Assembly (NCBI GenBank): GCA_047495785.1 | Contig: JBLDXI010000054.1 | Location: 4,154,001-4,218,000, forward strand | DNA length: 64,000 nt | Origin: Lepidodermella squamata | Lineage: Eukaryota; Gastrotricha | Direction: 5' to 3' | Part shown: positions 20,323 through 31,215 of the stretch, piece by piece | How the letters are laid out: every line of letters starts with the position of its first letter | Position numbering within the stretch: the stretch's first letter is position 1 | Program-made: the position numbers and the translations under genes | Notes under the pieces: model-generated | What the model saw: only the letters and a program-made list of their open reading frames with translations | Told to the model about the DNA's origin: nothing | The model's database searches: none

Positions 20323-22566
20323 TTATGACGACATTAACGTTGCCGTCGTTGGTAGATCGGTTTCGAGCAAAGGTTGGCGTACGGCTGGGTCGACACCGTG
20401 CCCAGTCGCTTCCGCTGGTGGCCGGGTGGCCCCAGACTTGCTGGAATCGCCAGTGGGCGGTTTCGAGAAGATTGCACTCGTCGGAATGGTGCTGTACGCC
20501 GTGCCGAGGTTTTTCTCTTTTCGTGCAGCCAAAGCTGTCGATCGACGCACGTTGAGAATGATTAGGAAAATGAGGCCGCCGACGAAAACAGCAGCGGCAA
20601 TTGTCCCTATCGCAATGTAGACGACCATGTCCTCTTCGCGCTGTCTAGCAGGTCCGCCCGGTTGCTCGAGCGATGAATGAGTCACTTCGTCGTGCCTATT
20701 GTTGAGCCATTTGCCGCCGGCGCTGGAGTTCGAAGGCTCCTCATCGTCATCGATGAGAAGTTCGCGCATTGTTGGAACCTCTTCGTAAGACGTTGTCGAC
20801 AAGCCATTATCTGGAACGCTGCTTAATTTCTACAACGAAACAAGTGGTTATTTAGAAGGTATTAAAGCTTAGTTCGAGAAAATCTTACTTCAAATAAATT
20901 GTTAGACTTATGTGGTGGACTAGTTGTCTTTGTTACCATCGTTTTAGTGGTAGTAGTAGGTGAAGGCTGCGAAGTGGAGATTGATTTCACCGTCGAATAC
21001 CGATTGTCAGCCGAATGCGAATCTGTCGGTCCTTTCGTAGTGTTCGAATTGATGAGCGATAATGAGATCGAAGCCCCTGGCGATACTGAGGATGAAGTCC
21101 TGAGGCTACTGCGGATTGATGCGTATTTAGTCGTACTAGTCATTGCGGCTGTCGTTGTCACTTTTGAAAAACGATTTGTTGCATTATGTGTCGTTGATGT
21201 AGAGGCAGTCTTGATAGAGCTAGGCTGATTTGTCGTCGGACTTTCCCGCCGCAGTGATGTCGTTTGCGTAACTGTCTTCCTCGTCGAAGTCGCTATCGAA
21301 GAAGATGATGTTGTTGATGCAGGTTCGCTGGTTTGAGCCAGTTCTATATAGGAGGCAATAGAATAGAACACAGCATTAATTTTCTGAACGCATTTCAAAA
21401 CTGTTATGCATATAAAACTTTTGAAATTCACAAAAGGAAAGTGTGTTTACATTTACGTCGATTCGATAAGGCATTAAGAGCGGTTTCATTTTTCAATTTC
21501 AATTGTTCAAACTTTGCCCAAACGGTTTCATGTCAGTAGCATGAATAAAGTTTACGGAAACTGGTAACGTTGACGAAGCTTGATGGATTGATATCATGAG
21601 GACTATGATGATTTTGAGGATTTTACAGACTATTCTAATGCGCTCATGTCCCAGCAAACCTTTTTATAAAAAATTGCTGCGCCTCATCGGAAATCAACTA
21701 ATTATTAATTCAATATACAAACTTGTTTGGGTACGCATTGACGTAGTCGTCGTAGTTGATGCTGTTGTACTTGGTCTAGTCGTGTAGACTTTAGCTGTAG
21801 TTGTTGACGTAGTCGTTGGTGTCGAAGTAGTCGTAGCTTTCGTTGTCGTTTTCACAGTGGTCGCTGGACTTCGAGTCGTTGTCACTAGACGACGTGCTGT
21901 TGTAGTAATGCGATTCATGGAATTGCTGCTTCTATTGCCGCTGACAAGCATCAAATCTGCAGCGGCGCAAACGGCCGGAATTTCATCCTCGCCACCGTCG
22001 CAATCACGCTTGCCGTCGCAAAACGCCGCCATTGCAACACATTGGCGTTGCCCACCGATGCTACCGCCGGTTGTTCTGCACCAGAAGCCGTCATCTGTCG
22101 CTCTACCGCCACCCTTCGTCGCACAAGGGCAAAACAGTTCGTCGTACGCTAACCGATCTGCCTTACTCGCCAAGGGACATTCCGGACGGCCGTTGCAACG
22201 CATAGCGGCAGGTAAGCAACGCCCCGATGGACAGCGGAACTCATCGGGCCGATCGCACTCTCGAGTCGCGCAAAATACATCGTCCTCATCTTGGCCATTC
22301 GGACAGTTGACGAATCCGTCGCACAAGTATGACCGATAAATGCAGCCGCCGCCTCCGTTCTGCGTCGAATTGTCACACACCCAGCCTGGCTGGCTGCGGC
22401 GCATTGCTCGGAAAGAAATCTCGCACGTTCGATCGCTGTAGTAATGTATGTCGAGGGTGTTTTGGAAGTCGTCTGCATTTTGCGTTTCCGTGAAGATGCG
22501 GCGCCGCTGAGCCGTCGCCAACGCTCCTATACTAAGGGCGACCAACAGTTTAAAAAGCTGGTCCAT
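20323..22566 (-). CDS. LDL-receptor class A repeat membrane protein with mucin-like stalk
   Basis: Three minus-strand exons: 21723-22566, 20889-21343 and 20323-20829, giving 601 residues. A signal peptide (MDQLFKLLVALSIGALATA) precedes a cysteine-rich ectodomain with three LDLa-like modules at about residues 60-205. Each ends in an acidic calcium-cage motif (CPNGQDEDDVFC; CDGGEDEIPAVC); the second is irregular. About 260 residues of Thr/Ser repeats follow, a likely O-glycosylated stalk. A single transmembrane helix comes next (VVYIAIGTIAAAVFVGGLIF), with a cytoplasmic tail of about 70 residues. LDLa modules bind ligands or lipoproteins in a calcium-dependent way. There are no EGF, YWTD or protease domains, so this is not a classical LDL receptor. 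No orthologue is recognised and the ligand is unknown. The tail lacks an obvious NPxY endocytosis motif. Confidence 0.85.
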
Positions 22567-23337
22567 TTTGTTCCAAGTACAACTTGGCTCTAGTGCGAAA
22601 CGAATCTGAACTCAGACAGTCGCACCATACAAGTTAATATAAAACCTAATAATTCCTATTTATCATTGAGAAATGAGGACAATTGAATTTTCAAGCATTA
22701 TTGATGACGGCTTTTCGATAATAGCGCGATTTAATCCGAGCATGACCATGTTTATTGTACACGTCTCCTAATAGCACTTGGTACAGGAAAAAGAATGAGA
22801 AGGTCATTACGGCGCGAGAAAAAACAGCCGGCTTTATTTGTCGAGGTGAATAAGACGCAACACCTTATAGCGATGAATAATGAGATTTGTATGCTGCGTC
22901 TTATCAAAAGTTACATTTCCGCTTTTATTGCGAGACGAAATCACAAAAAATCTCTGAACAAACAACGCGTATATCCGATGTTCGCACACCCTAGTATTGC
23001 CTGATTTCATATAATTCAAAAGTAGTACCTGTGAGTGAAAAAATTGAGTAAAATTCAGATGCGCCCGTGCTTTATCGCACATCGTCTAATCTATCATGCA
23101 GCTATGTTTGACGATAAAGCAGCATCGAGCTGATTTTTCGGATCATGAAAATGACCTAGGTAGTGTAATACAGGCCGTAGTAAAGTGGCATCTGCCCATT
23201 GTTACTTCAAAGAATTTAAGTAAATGAAGATGATGATGCTGACATTATTGCTGAAAATAACGAGCAGTTGATGGTGAGAAAAGCAGGCGTTGTGTAGTAA
23301 ATAACCTAATTACATTCCGATAGGCAATAACGGGCTA
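22567..23337. other. Upstream region of the LDLa gene, no gene seen
   Basis: About 770 bases of AT-rich intergenic DNA directly 5' of the LDLa-repeat gene. It presumably includes that gene's promoter. Short overlapping open frames on both strands near 22800-23080 have no recognisable features. Confidence 0.5.
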
Positions 23338-24184
23338 ATGCGCTTGTTTTTAGCCGCTCAAAATCACATCACTCGCGCGAGCCTTAACGAGGTTATTATG
23401 GAACCAGTCATCGGCAACGCATGCGTGGTGCGGGCGCGTTTTTGCGCGGCGGCGGCTGCTGCCATTTTTGAGCCCCGCGTTTCGGCGTGTGTTGTTTATG
23501 CGCGGGGTTGTTGGAAAAATTTTATCGACGGCAGCAGTCGCGCTTATCAGTGCCGAGGCGGTTGCGTTGCGGCTGAGTGGGCTGCCCGCGCACCTGAGAC
23601 CGTGTGCGGCACTGTTACTACACCCCGATAATGTTATTCGGGCCGGCGATGATGACAGGTCGCGGCAACGTAAATCCGGCGTGTTAAGACCCTTGTTGCC
23701 AATCGACGGTGGTGATGTGGTTGTGGAGACAGGCGCCCGTGCCTATTATTCATGCGCGCGATGCGTCGACGGCCGCGGGGCCATATGCGCGCGTCTTTTG
23801 GCGCTCGCCTTATCGCGCGACGTTGTCGTCGTCGACGAGGGGACGCCGGCGATTACCATGCCGACGACGGGTTGTAGCAATTGTGGTGCCGTGTGCAGCC
23901 CCTCCGGCTTGTTGTTTCGCGCTTGTTTGATTGTAAACCGAAATGGCGTAATCGCGAAAGGACATGGGGTCATTGCGGCTTTTTCCGCGCCCGATTTGGT
24001 CACCGAACAGCGCAGCGCACACGTCAATGCCGGCGGCGTAAGCACGGCACTCTCAGCGCTGGCGTGTGACATATCGGCCCTGGACGCATACAGAACAGAA
24101 ATAAAGAATGGTAAAAGGCGGAAATTTCTGCTGGTTCGAATACCAAACGCCCGCACTCAGCGACATGCCGAGCGCGATGAGTGA
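23338..24184. other. GC-rich island with overlapping open frames on both strands
   Basis: This block stands out from its AT-rich surroundings by G+C and CpG density. A plus-strand frame at 23468-24184 stays open for 238 codons, but other frames on both strands are also open over much of the same interval. The hypothetical product is Ala/Val/Arg-rich without a recognisable domain, signal or conserved motif. I interpret the open frames as a by-product of base composition and the block as possibly regulatory. A lineage-specific gene is not excluded. Confidence 0.4.
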
Positions 24185-25514
24185 AGACAGACGGCGTTCG
24201 CATTTATATGAGGCGCGACAACAAACCAACGAGCAACTGCTTGTTTGCCTTAACAACAAGGTGAGGCAGCTGCGCCCATGATGCCCTACCTTATTGCTAT
24301 TGCTTTCCTGTTGAATTGGCTTGGTTGAAATCAAAGACATACATAACATTGTCTCATTATATTCAACTTTATAGCACTCACTTGTGATCAAACGATAGTT
24401 TTTTTGCGACGCACAGGGAAAAGTTGAAAAAGTGTTGCAATATAAGTACGCAATTAAGTTGCAGCATATTCTTCCCCTTCCATTTCTGATTTTTTTTCCA
24501 TCTGTATCCTTCGGCTCCTATTCTTCCAATCTCTCTTCAAATTGGAAGAAGATTTGGAAGAGAGTGAAGGAAAAAGAAGGGAAGAAAATAGAAGAGGAAG
24601 ATTGCTGAATAGATTTTTACGAAAATGAACATCTCACCTTACCTGGTTATCATAACATTGCGTTCATCACCCGGTGCAAATCATCACTTTTTGGATATAT
24701 CAGTCATGCACTCGCTATCGAAAATTGTTTAAAAAGCGAAGTCATGGAAATAAAAAAAGCAATCCACTCCTGCAAAAGCACCAGTACCTTTCAGGGCGAG
24801 CTTATAAACACTTGGCACATATACAGTTATATTTTACGAAGGTGCTTTATCAATACCAAACCGCTTTTTACTGAACTGAAAATAATCGGAATTTCGCGCC
24901 TGCCTAGATCAACTTGGCGGAAAATTGCAAAACATAACTTTTCCAGTTTCATTGCTTTACAGCCTTTCAATTAGCTCATGACTGCTTTGACCTCATGGGT
25001 CTGTCAACCTTCAAGCCAGAATACAACCCACTGCACTCTATACCGTTTGATTCAGCCCGATCTCCCTAGTAAATAAAAACTGCCACAGTTGTAAAGCGTA
25101 GCGTACGTTTCAAATTTCAAGTAGTTTCACTTCAACCTAAGCTAACTGACATTCTAAATATTCATCGGCGACAAAAAACGTTGGAATTTGACTCTGGCAT
25201 CCATTCGAGGTCGTAGTTGAACTGTGGCTACAAAGCGCCAGTTATCGGTCAATTAAAAATTGAAAGTGCATACAAATTAAGCCGCGAACCGATCCCAATC
25301 TTGTCTGTTGAACAAAATTTATAACCATCATCTGTAACGTTTTATTTTGAAGTTACTTATGAGAAACATTGAACCAGATTCAGTAAAACTATCAACAAAA
25401 CGTAGGATGATGTGGTATTGTTTAATCAATCGTCATCAAATGCAACAGCAGCTGATATCAAGTCGTCGATATCTGATAAATAAATAAATAAACGAAAATA
25501 AACAAAATCAATAA
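24185..25514. other. Intergenic region with a pyrimidine/purine inverted repeat
   Basis: No gene is supported. At about 24470-24604 a pyrimidine-rich segment is followed by a purine-rich one, with a perfect 10-base inverted pair (TTCTTCCAAT at 24521, ATTGGAAGAA at 24541) and a second pair CTCTCTTC/GAAGAGAG. The end of the region holds the 3' untranslated sequence of the next minus-strand gene, including AATAAATAAATAAA at about 25480. Confidence 0.5.
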
Positions 25515-26672
25515 TTATAAGTCTAACAGACCTTCGTGAATATCATCATCATCGCCGCCGTAAGTTGGGGCAGCCGGCGGGTTTTGGCTGTTTTCTGAGC
25601 TCGCACCAGGCAAAGCATTTTCGTAAAAATTCAACAAATAATTTTGAACGTAGGCAGACAGGTTGGCTGCGGTACTCAAACCGGGCTGACAAAAAATGCG
25701 CCTGACAGCATTGCCACCACTCAGAGAGTCGCAGCTATTTTCAGCCGCCGCGCTAGCATTAGGTTTATAGTAGACACAGGCGATATTTTTCGGCGTGACA
25801 TTTAGGTACATGCTCAGATGATCGTTCTTGTCGGTGCCGCTGAATGATAGCAACCCGCTGTTGGGACGGCGCAGTTTCATTACGCTGGTACCAGTCAGCA
25901 GCAGCGAGGCACCCCGAATTGATAAGACATTCGGCTGTAAAGTTCGCAGCAACGATCGCTGAATGCAAACATTTATTTCACCTAAACAAACATTGTTCGT
26001 GTTAAATAATTCATAAATCGTAACTGAGAACAAAAACGGCGCTATTTCAAAACTTTGGATCGATGTAATAGCAATTAAGTCAACCTGATCGATCTCGCAC
26101 CGTCAACACGTGGTCGCCCTGGGCGGATTTCACGCTGAAAGACACTATTGAGCATATCGTTACCGGCACCTTTATAAAAGATCACAGTTCGTGCACGTTT
26201 GTTAAATTCAATCTATCACCTTCCCATTTGGCAAGTCGTTCGCGCAGCTTTTTATTTGATTTATTGTATAGAATCCCTGAAAAGTAGAACACCTATGATA
26301 TTTCACAAATATCTGAAATTACACCCACTTTCATTGGTTTGTCCAAACCAGCTTCCGCTTGGAGCACCGCCAACGCTGCGAAGTCTTCAGCTGATCGATT
26401 GATTTGTGATTGAACTGTCGCATGGGACTGAGTAGCAGTCATGTAGACATCGGCTCTTTTGTGTTCATTCGCCCTCGCATTTGCCTGTTTTGAGCGTAAA
26501 TGAGATTGTGACTCGATAGGCATTCCAGCCAAATCGGGTGATGGTTTTCGTCTCTTAGGCTCTGACGGCTCGAATTCCCAGTCCTGTTGTGTTCACCATT
26601 GACAGGTCGATTTTCAAAAAAAAATCACTCAGCACTTACCACATCGTCCAACTCATTAGTGCTTTTGAACAT
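25515..26672 (-). CDS. Unrecognised 288-residue protein with basic motif and acidic C-terminus
   Basis: Four minus-strand exons are proposed: 26640-26672, 26329-26583, 26101-26212 and 25515-25981, all in phase. The start MFKSTNELDDVDWEFEPSEPKRRK gives an acidic-then-basic leader with a possible nuclear signal. A Gln/Ala-rich helical stretch follows, then a compact, probably folded region (KRARTVIFYKGAGNDMLNSV through NVLSIRGASLLLTG and LNVTPKNIACVYY). The tail is Pro/Ser-rich and ends GGDDDDIHEGLLDL. No signal peptide or membrane helix is seen. I do not recognise the family. The exon 3 donor (GACG|GTGCGA) is weak. An alternative donor 16 bases downstream changes phase and was not used because it breaks the frame. 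An acceptor-like AACTTTAG precedes the ATG by about 24 bases. Confidence 0.65.
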
Positions 26673-27960
26673 TCAATGCAACCGTAGTTCTACGACTAAA
26701 GTTTCCTAGGAGAAAAATAAATAATAAATAGCATAAAATCTATATAAAAGCTTCCATTATCTCAGTTTTCCGCGATCTCACAATGCCTTTCATTGAAGTG
26801 TCACTTTTCGTCAATCACTTCGGCAAATTTCGCGAAGCTATACCTCATCAGGCCAACGCCTGGCTAAAGCTGGGGGCCCAGTCACAATAACGACTGCCAA
26901 ATAAGCAATTTTTACATCTTTGGATTCTTATATCCATTATAAAACAATTAGGCAGGACCGAAATATCTGTCAGGGTTTTTAGTCAGTTGAAAAATACAAA
27001 CCACTGTTCATAATAATTCCGTATTTACCGTATTTATATCCCAAGTTCTCTGAATAAATGATATGTACGTGATTTACATTTCTTTAGGAACCATAAGCCT
27101 ACTTTATAAATTAGTAATAAAATCGAAAATAAAGCTGTCAAGTGCGCATAATAAACTCGCAAGTTTACTTAGCGTATTTTGTCAGCCTATTTTCGATTTT
27201 ATTTTGTTTAATCCGTTCAATTTCCCTTTTACCTTAATTCTATTCATGCTTTGTATGCCGGGAAAGCGCATTGTTATCGCAATGTGATGCGCCCGAAGCT
27301 TTATTAAGCGGATGAAAGCGAGAAAGCGAAAAGCATGCTTTCATTCTTTATGAGATTTTTCTCTTTTCGAATGAGAGCCAAGTTGGCTGTTCTTATTTAG
27401 GAGTCAAAATATATATAGAATGCATTCGCCCTGAAATTCTATGGCTGTAGTTAGCTTTGTAGCTTCATTACATGGGCAGAAATTGCATCCAATAGCTAAT
27501 AGCCACGCATAATATTAATTAATTTAGATATAATATGGCGATCGCAACACTCGACTAAAATGCCGCAGCTTAGCAGCAAGTCCAAGAAATTCAACTAGAA
27601 GATTGATATAGTGTGATATGGAATAGTTCGACTTTGTGGAGTTGTGATTTACCAACCAAGTAGCATCTTAAACAAAATAACAAGCCATTTTGCGACGCTA
27701 TGAGGTAGGTAGTTGGCAAAAAAGCTCGCGTTCTATCATTCTAGCAGGTAGCAAATGCCGCGCAAAAAAATCGCATCAAGCCTTTTCGCAATAACGAAAT
27801 TTTATTCATTTGAACCTCATTATTTTCGGGATCGCAGCTTCAACTTAAAATAATACGATTCTATAATATGCTATATACATACGAATATTCTAAGCTTCGC
27901 TGCCTTACTTCAAATGACTCCTTGCTGTGACTAGCTATTGTGTTAACTAATCAAATACGC
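26673..27960. other. AT-rich intergenic sequence, no gene seen
   Basis: About 1.3 kb of AT-rich sequence. A plus-strand open frame at 27063-27287 is hydrophobic but lacks a splice context or recognisable features. I see no supportable feature. Confidence 0.5.
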
Positions 27961-28450
27961 TTGAGGTCCCACGTAGAAGCATTGCATCAGATCAAAACAT
28001 TTGACGGACTACATGCTAGCCACGGCTTCATCGAGTGCTGAGTATGTATTATCCTAATTTCAAATGTTGATCTCTACGCCAAGACTGCCAAGATCTCTAC
28101 TGCCAAGATACTCGACACTAGCTTTGGCTCTTCGTTAATAGACCACCTCAGCGCAAGTGCAATTGACTGTAGTTGTAGGCACCAGCGCAATGGACCGCAA
28201 CTTCATATCGGTCAAGACCAGACCTCTCTGCCAAAAATCCTCGCTAAGGATTACGCGATTTGCATGATGGCATGATTGCCGCATACAAAGACTACAGCCA
28301 CTCGGAAGAAGTTGGCTCTATGATCTAGACGATGTAACTGACCGAGCTATTCTCTGCGAACGCAATAAGGGTACGGTTGGCTCAGCTTCCAAGGCTGCAA
28401 AGCCAACACGGAAGGTTTAAATGCCGTAATCATCATCAGGTGGATGTCAT
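27961..28450 (+). pseudogene. Possible decayed coding sequence of unknown family
   Basis: A plus-strand frame is open for about 70 codons from 28070 and reads like protein (NVDLYAKTAKISTAKILDTS, later PKILAKDYAICMMA). Flanking fragments in other frames (HVEALHQIKTFDGLHASHGF before it, LHDGMIAAYKDYSHSEEVGS after it) have balanced amino-acid composition and are separated by single stops or shifts. The pattern suggests a degenerated gene or mobile-element protein. I cannot name the parent. Confidence 0.3.
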
Positions 28451-29284
28451 CGAAATCTCACTGTCATTGAACTACATATCAGTTAACTCACAGTGAAGTT
28501 TGTTTCGATCATTCGATGGGCACGGCCACCCTTCACCCTTTCAGTTCGTCATCGTGCGTGTGGCCTGTGGTGGCCCACCAATTTTCGATTTCGAAAATAC
28601 CGCGCGTAATGAATTTTCAACCATATTTTTATTCTAAAATCGTTAGGTATTAATTATAAATTAAAATTACTTTCAGCAATAATATGCGTTTTGGCGTCAT
28701 TAGCTACGGCGCAAGCCACGCTGCTATCTGGCTCAAGGCTTCCGCTGCCACCTGTTGCTTGCGTGTGAAATAATAGGTCGGGTTCTTTTGCTAACTTTTC
28801 ATGCCAATCATTTTAAAAAGCAGCAGAATGCTCGTATTCATATAACTTCAACTTCATTTCGCAGGAATTCACACGCTCAGTGTTTCGTTGAGACTGAAAC
28901 TCTAATGGACCAAGATGCTCATACAACAAAGAACGAAGTGCGTGGTCCGGAGAGCTCATTAATTGAACAAATGAACGATTGCTTTATTTGTAATTGAAGC
29001 TATTGCGTCTCTTCTCATCATTCTCTTGCCGATGCTCCGAATGAAGATCACCTGTAATTATCGTTAAGAATAGGATTTAGCGCTAACGCATAATTTAGTT
29101 CCAGCTTCATAATTCGGACAACCAAGTGTTTCTTCACTGATGATTGCTCTCCATTATTATTTCATAGAATTTTCATTAAAATCGAAGAAATTTATTAACC
29201 GAACGAAACGGTAGCAGCCTCTCAAAATGGTGATAGTGTCCGTTTTGTTGTTTGATAATGGCTTTTATCAGCGATGTATTTGAC

Positions 29285-29526
29285 AGGCTGGAAAAAAACC
29301 CGCTCATTCGGCTAAGAAAAAGGGCAAGAGGGCCGGAGGGAAGAAGAAGAAGGTAAAGGAGATTGCCGTCCCAAGACGAAACGAAGGACTCAACTCTTTC
29401 ATAGCTGTCCAAAAGGCTTTACAGACAACACACAATGCACCTCAGGCTCTAGATTTCGCTGGATTCAAGTGGCCAAATGCGCCCAAAGGCAAGAAAAAGA
29501 AGGGTGGAAAGAAAAAGAAAAAGTAA
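29285..29526 (+). CDS. Possible last exon of a small lysine-rich protein
   Basis: After an acceptor-like TTTGACAG the frame from 29285 to the TAA at 29526 encodes 80 residues. It begins AGKKPAHSAKKKGKRAGGKK, has a non-basic middle (GLNSFIAVQKALQTTHNAPQ) and ends in two lysine clusters. I could not find a convincing upstream exon with a start codon. A competing model starts at the ATG at 29261, uses a 52-base intron (GTAAAG to TTTCATAG) and runs in another frame. Both are open for about 80 codons, so the choice is uncertain. No family is recognised. Confidence 0.3.
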
Positions 29527-30304
29527 TTCCTCAGATTCGTCAATCTTGTCGATCACGTGCAAGTGGCAACCTGAATGGTTCCATGATCGTCGATGGTTAC
29601 ATAATTTCTTCCAATACTAAAACCGCGTATTTTTATTCTTTATAATTATGTTGTTCCATGCTTGATCATGACGAACTTTTTTGTTGTAAGTAAAGAATGC
29701 AGATTGTTTACAGAGCGCAGGGACCTATCTGATTTATGTTAACTAGGTGTTGATATGTAAACTATTTTTAGACAACATAACACTCCGAATACAAAGATGC
29801 AAAGAAGAACGATCAAAGATGCGATAGCGAGTCCGATCGCTGCTTGTTCTAGAGTTGTGACTAGAATTATAACAGCTGTAAAGTTTTCTTTACGGTAAAC
29901 GGTAAACCAGGCTTACATTGCTTGATTTCTCGCGATACACGGTGAAGAAATGTCGGCGCGTTTGCTATGTCTGACGAGTGGCCGTTGGCGGTTGCAGTTG
30001 TGTGTCTATCAAAAGTTACATTCAAGTTTCATTTTTTGCTCTGCGTTAGCAATTTCATACCGAATAGCTATAACAGAATATAAAAGAGAGACATATATTA
30101 ATGCATTCATATTTCAAGGTAATAATGCACCATCATATTAATTGTTCAAATGGTTTGCGGGCACACTGTGACTAACGCAATTGTTATTGTCAACTGAGTG
30201 CTTGTTTGTTAGCAGCTTTGAAAACTACCATGTATCGCAACGGATATTAGTGGCATGTTACACAGTTCCAACAATTTACGGTGTTGCGCGGCTAATGCTC
30301 AAAA
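29527..30304. other. Intergenic sequence, no gene seen
   Basis: About 780 bases of AT-rich sequence between two weakly supported small genes. No conserved-looking coding segment or repeat was recognised. Confidence 0.4.
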
Positions 30305-30551
30305 ATGATGCTTTGGTTTTATGCGTCGTTGGTGCTTACTTTGTTTGCAACAGCTTCGAACGGCGAGGGCACGTTTTATGGAAAACAAGGTAAAGTCTGC
30401 GCCAATCAACTACTATCGAATGCGTTACATTCCAATATATTTACCAGAAGAACTCACTATTGAGAGTGGGGGCTTGGCAGCAACTATAATTCTTGGAATT
30501 CTTTTAGCAATACTTGTTTTTTCACTACGTAAGGAAACAAATTTTAAATGA
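30305..30551 (+). CDS. Putative small secreted-signal/single-pass membrane protein
   Basis: Exon 1 (30305-30389) encodes MMLWFYASLVLTLFATASNG, a good signal peptide, then EGTFYGKQ. A 58-base intron (GTAAAG to TTTACCAG) leads in phase to 30448-30551. That exon encodes EELTIESGG, a hydrophobic helix (LAATIILGILLAILVFSL) and a short basic tail. The product of about 62 residues would be a type I mini-membrane protein. An alternative uses the GTAAGG donor inside the tail, with acceptor CTCATAG at 30587 and further exons. No family is recognised. Confidence is low because of the size. Confidence 0.4.
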
Positions 30552-31215
30552 AAGATGTGTCAATACTTTTTAACTGATTTCTCATAGTGACTGTTTTCAT
30601 TTTGCTGGCAACTGGACAACTGGTATGCTCAACCTCGTAAAAACAAGTCAGACGAATCATAATTCGCTTTTTTACTGATCTTATCTCCGTTGTGCATCAG
30701 AATTTCGGTCATGATACAAATTCTACAATTTATAACAACATATAATATCATCATATAATTTTTGAAAAAGCATTAAATTTCCGGCTGTTATTAGATAGCG
30801 TTTTGCTCTCATCAGATCCTTTCTTCCTCAGCAGTTGAATCAACTAGAACGAGAGGCACCAAGTGAAATGCGGATAGAAACATATCATCTTGCGCGAGGA
30901 GTCATCGCTTCATAGGCGGCGTTCAGAATTAGACATCAGATGAAGATGACAGTAAGTAAAATGAAGTTGCATTTATGCTATTTACAGTCAACAGGTGAGT
31001 TATTCAATCAATGCATAAAAAACATAGAAAAAAGCGGCCGTAGAAAATATTGCAGTAGCATCAGCTCATCAAAGGTTTCAGCCGACCGAACGAATTTACA
31101 ATGCAATAATATTATAGATATCATAACTTTAACATGGAGCATTGAGATTATCATTTTTTATCAACAATAGTATTCAGGAATTTGTTAAATACTATTTTTG
31201 TACTTGAGTGAGTTT
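30552..31215. other. Intergenic sequence, no firm gene
   Basis: Acceptor-like and donor-like signals occur around 30836, 30950 and 30994 on the plus strand and could belong to longer forms of the small membrane gene. Otherwise this is AT-rich sequence containing the 3' untranslated region of the patched-related gene on the minus strand. Confidence 0.4.

Noticed and set aside
23468-24184. 238-codon open frame on the plus strand
   Set aside because: Other frames and the opposite strand are also open over the same GC-rich block, and the product has no domain, signal or splice context. Reported as an island, not as a gene.
29176-29412. 78-codon minus-strand open frame opposite the lysine-rich exon
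   Set aside because: It is the antisense of AAG/AAA-rich codons, which reads as leucine and phenylalanine runs; the sense frame is the more plausible one.
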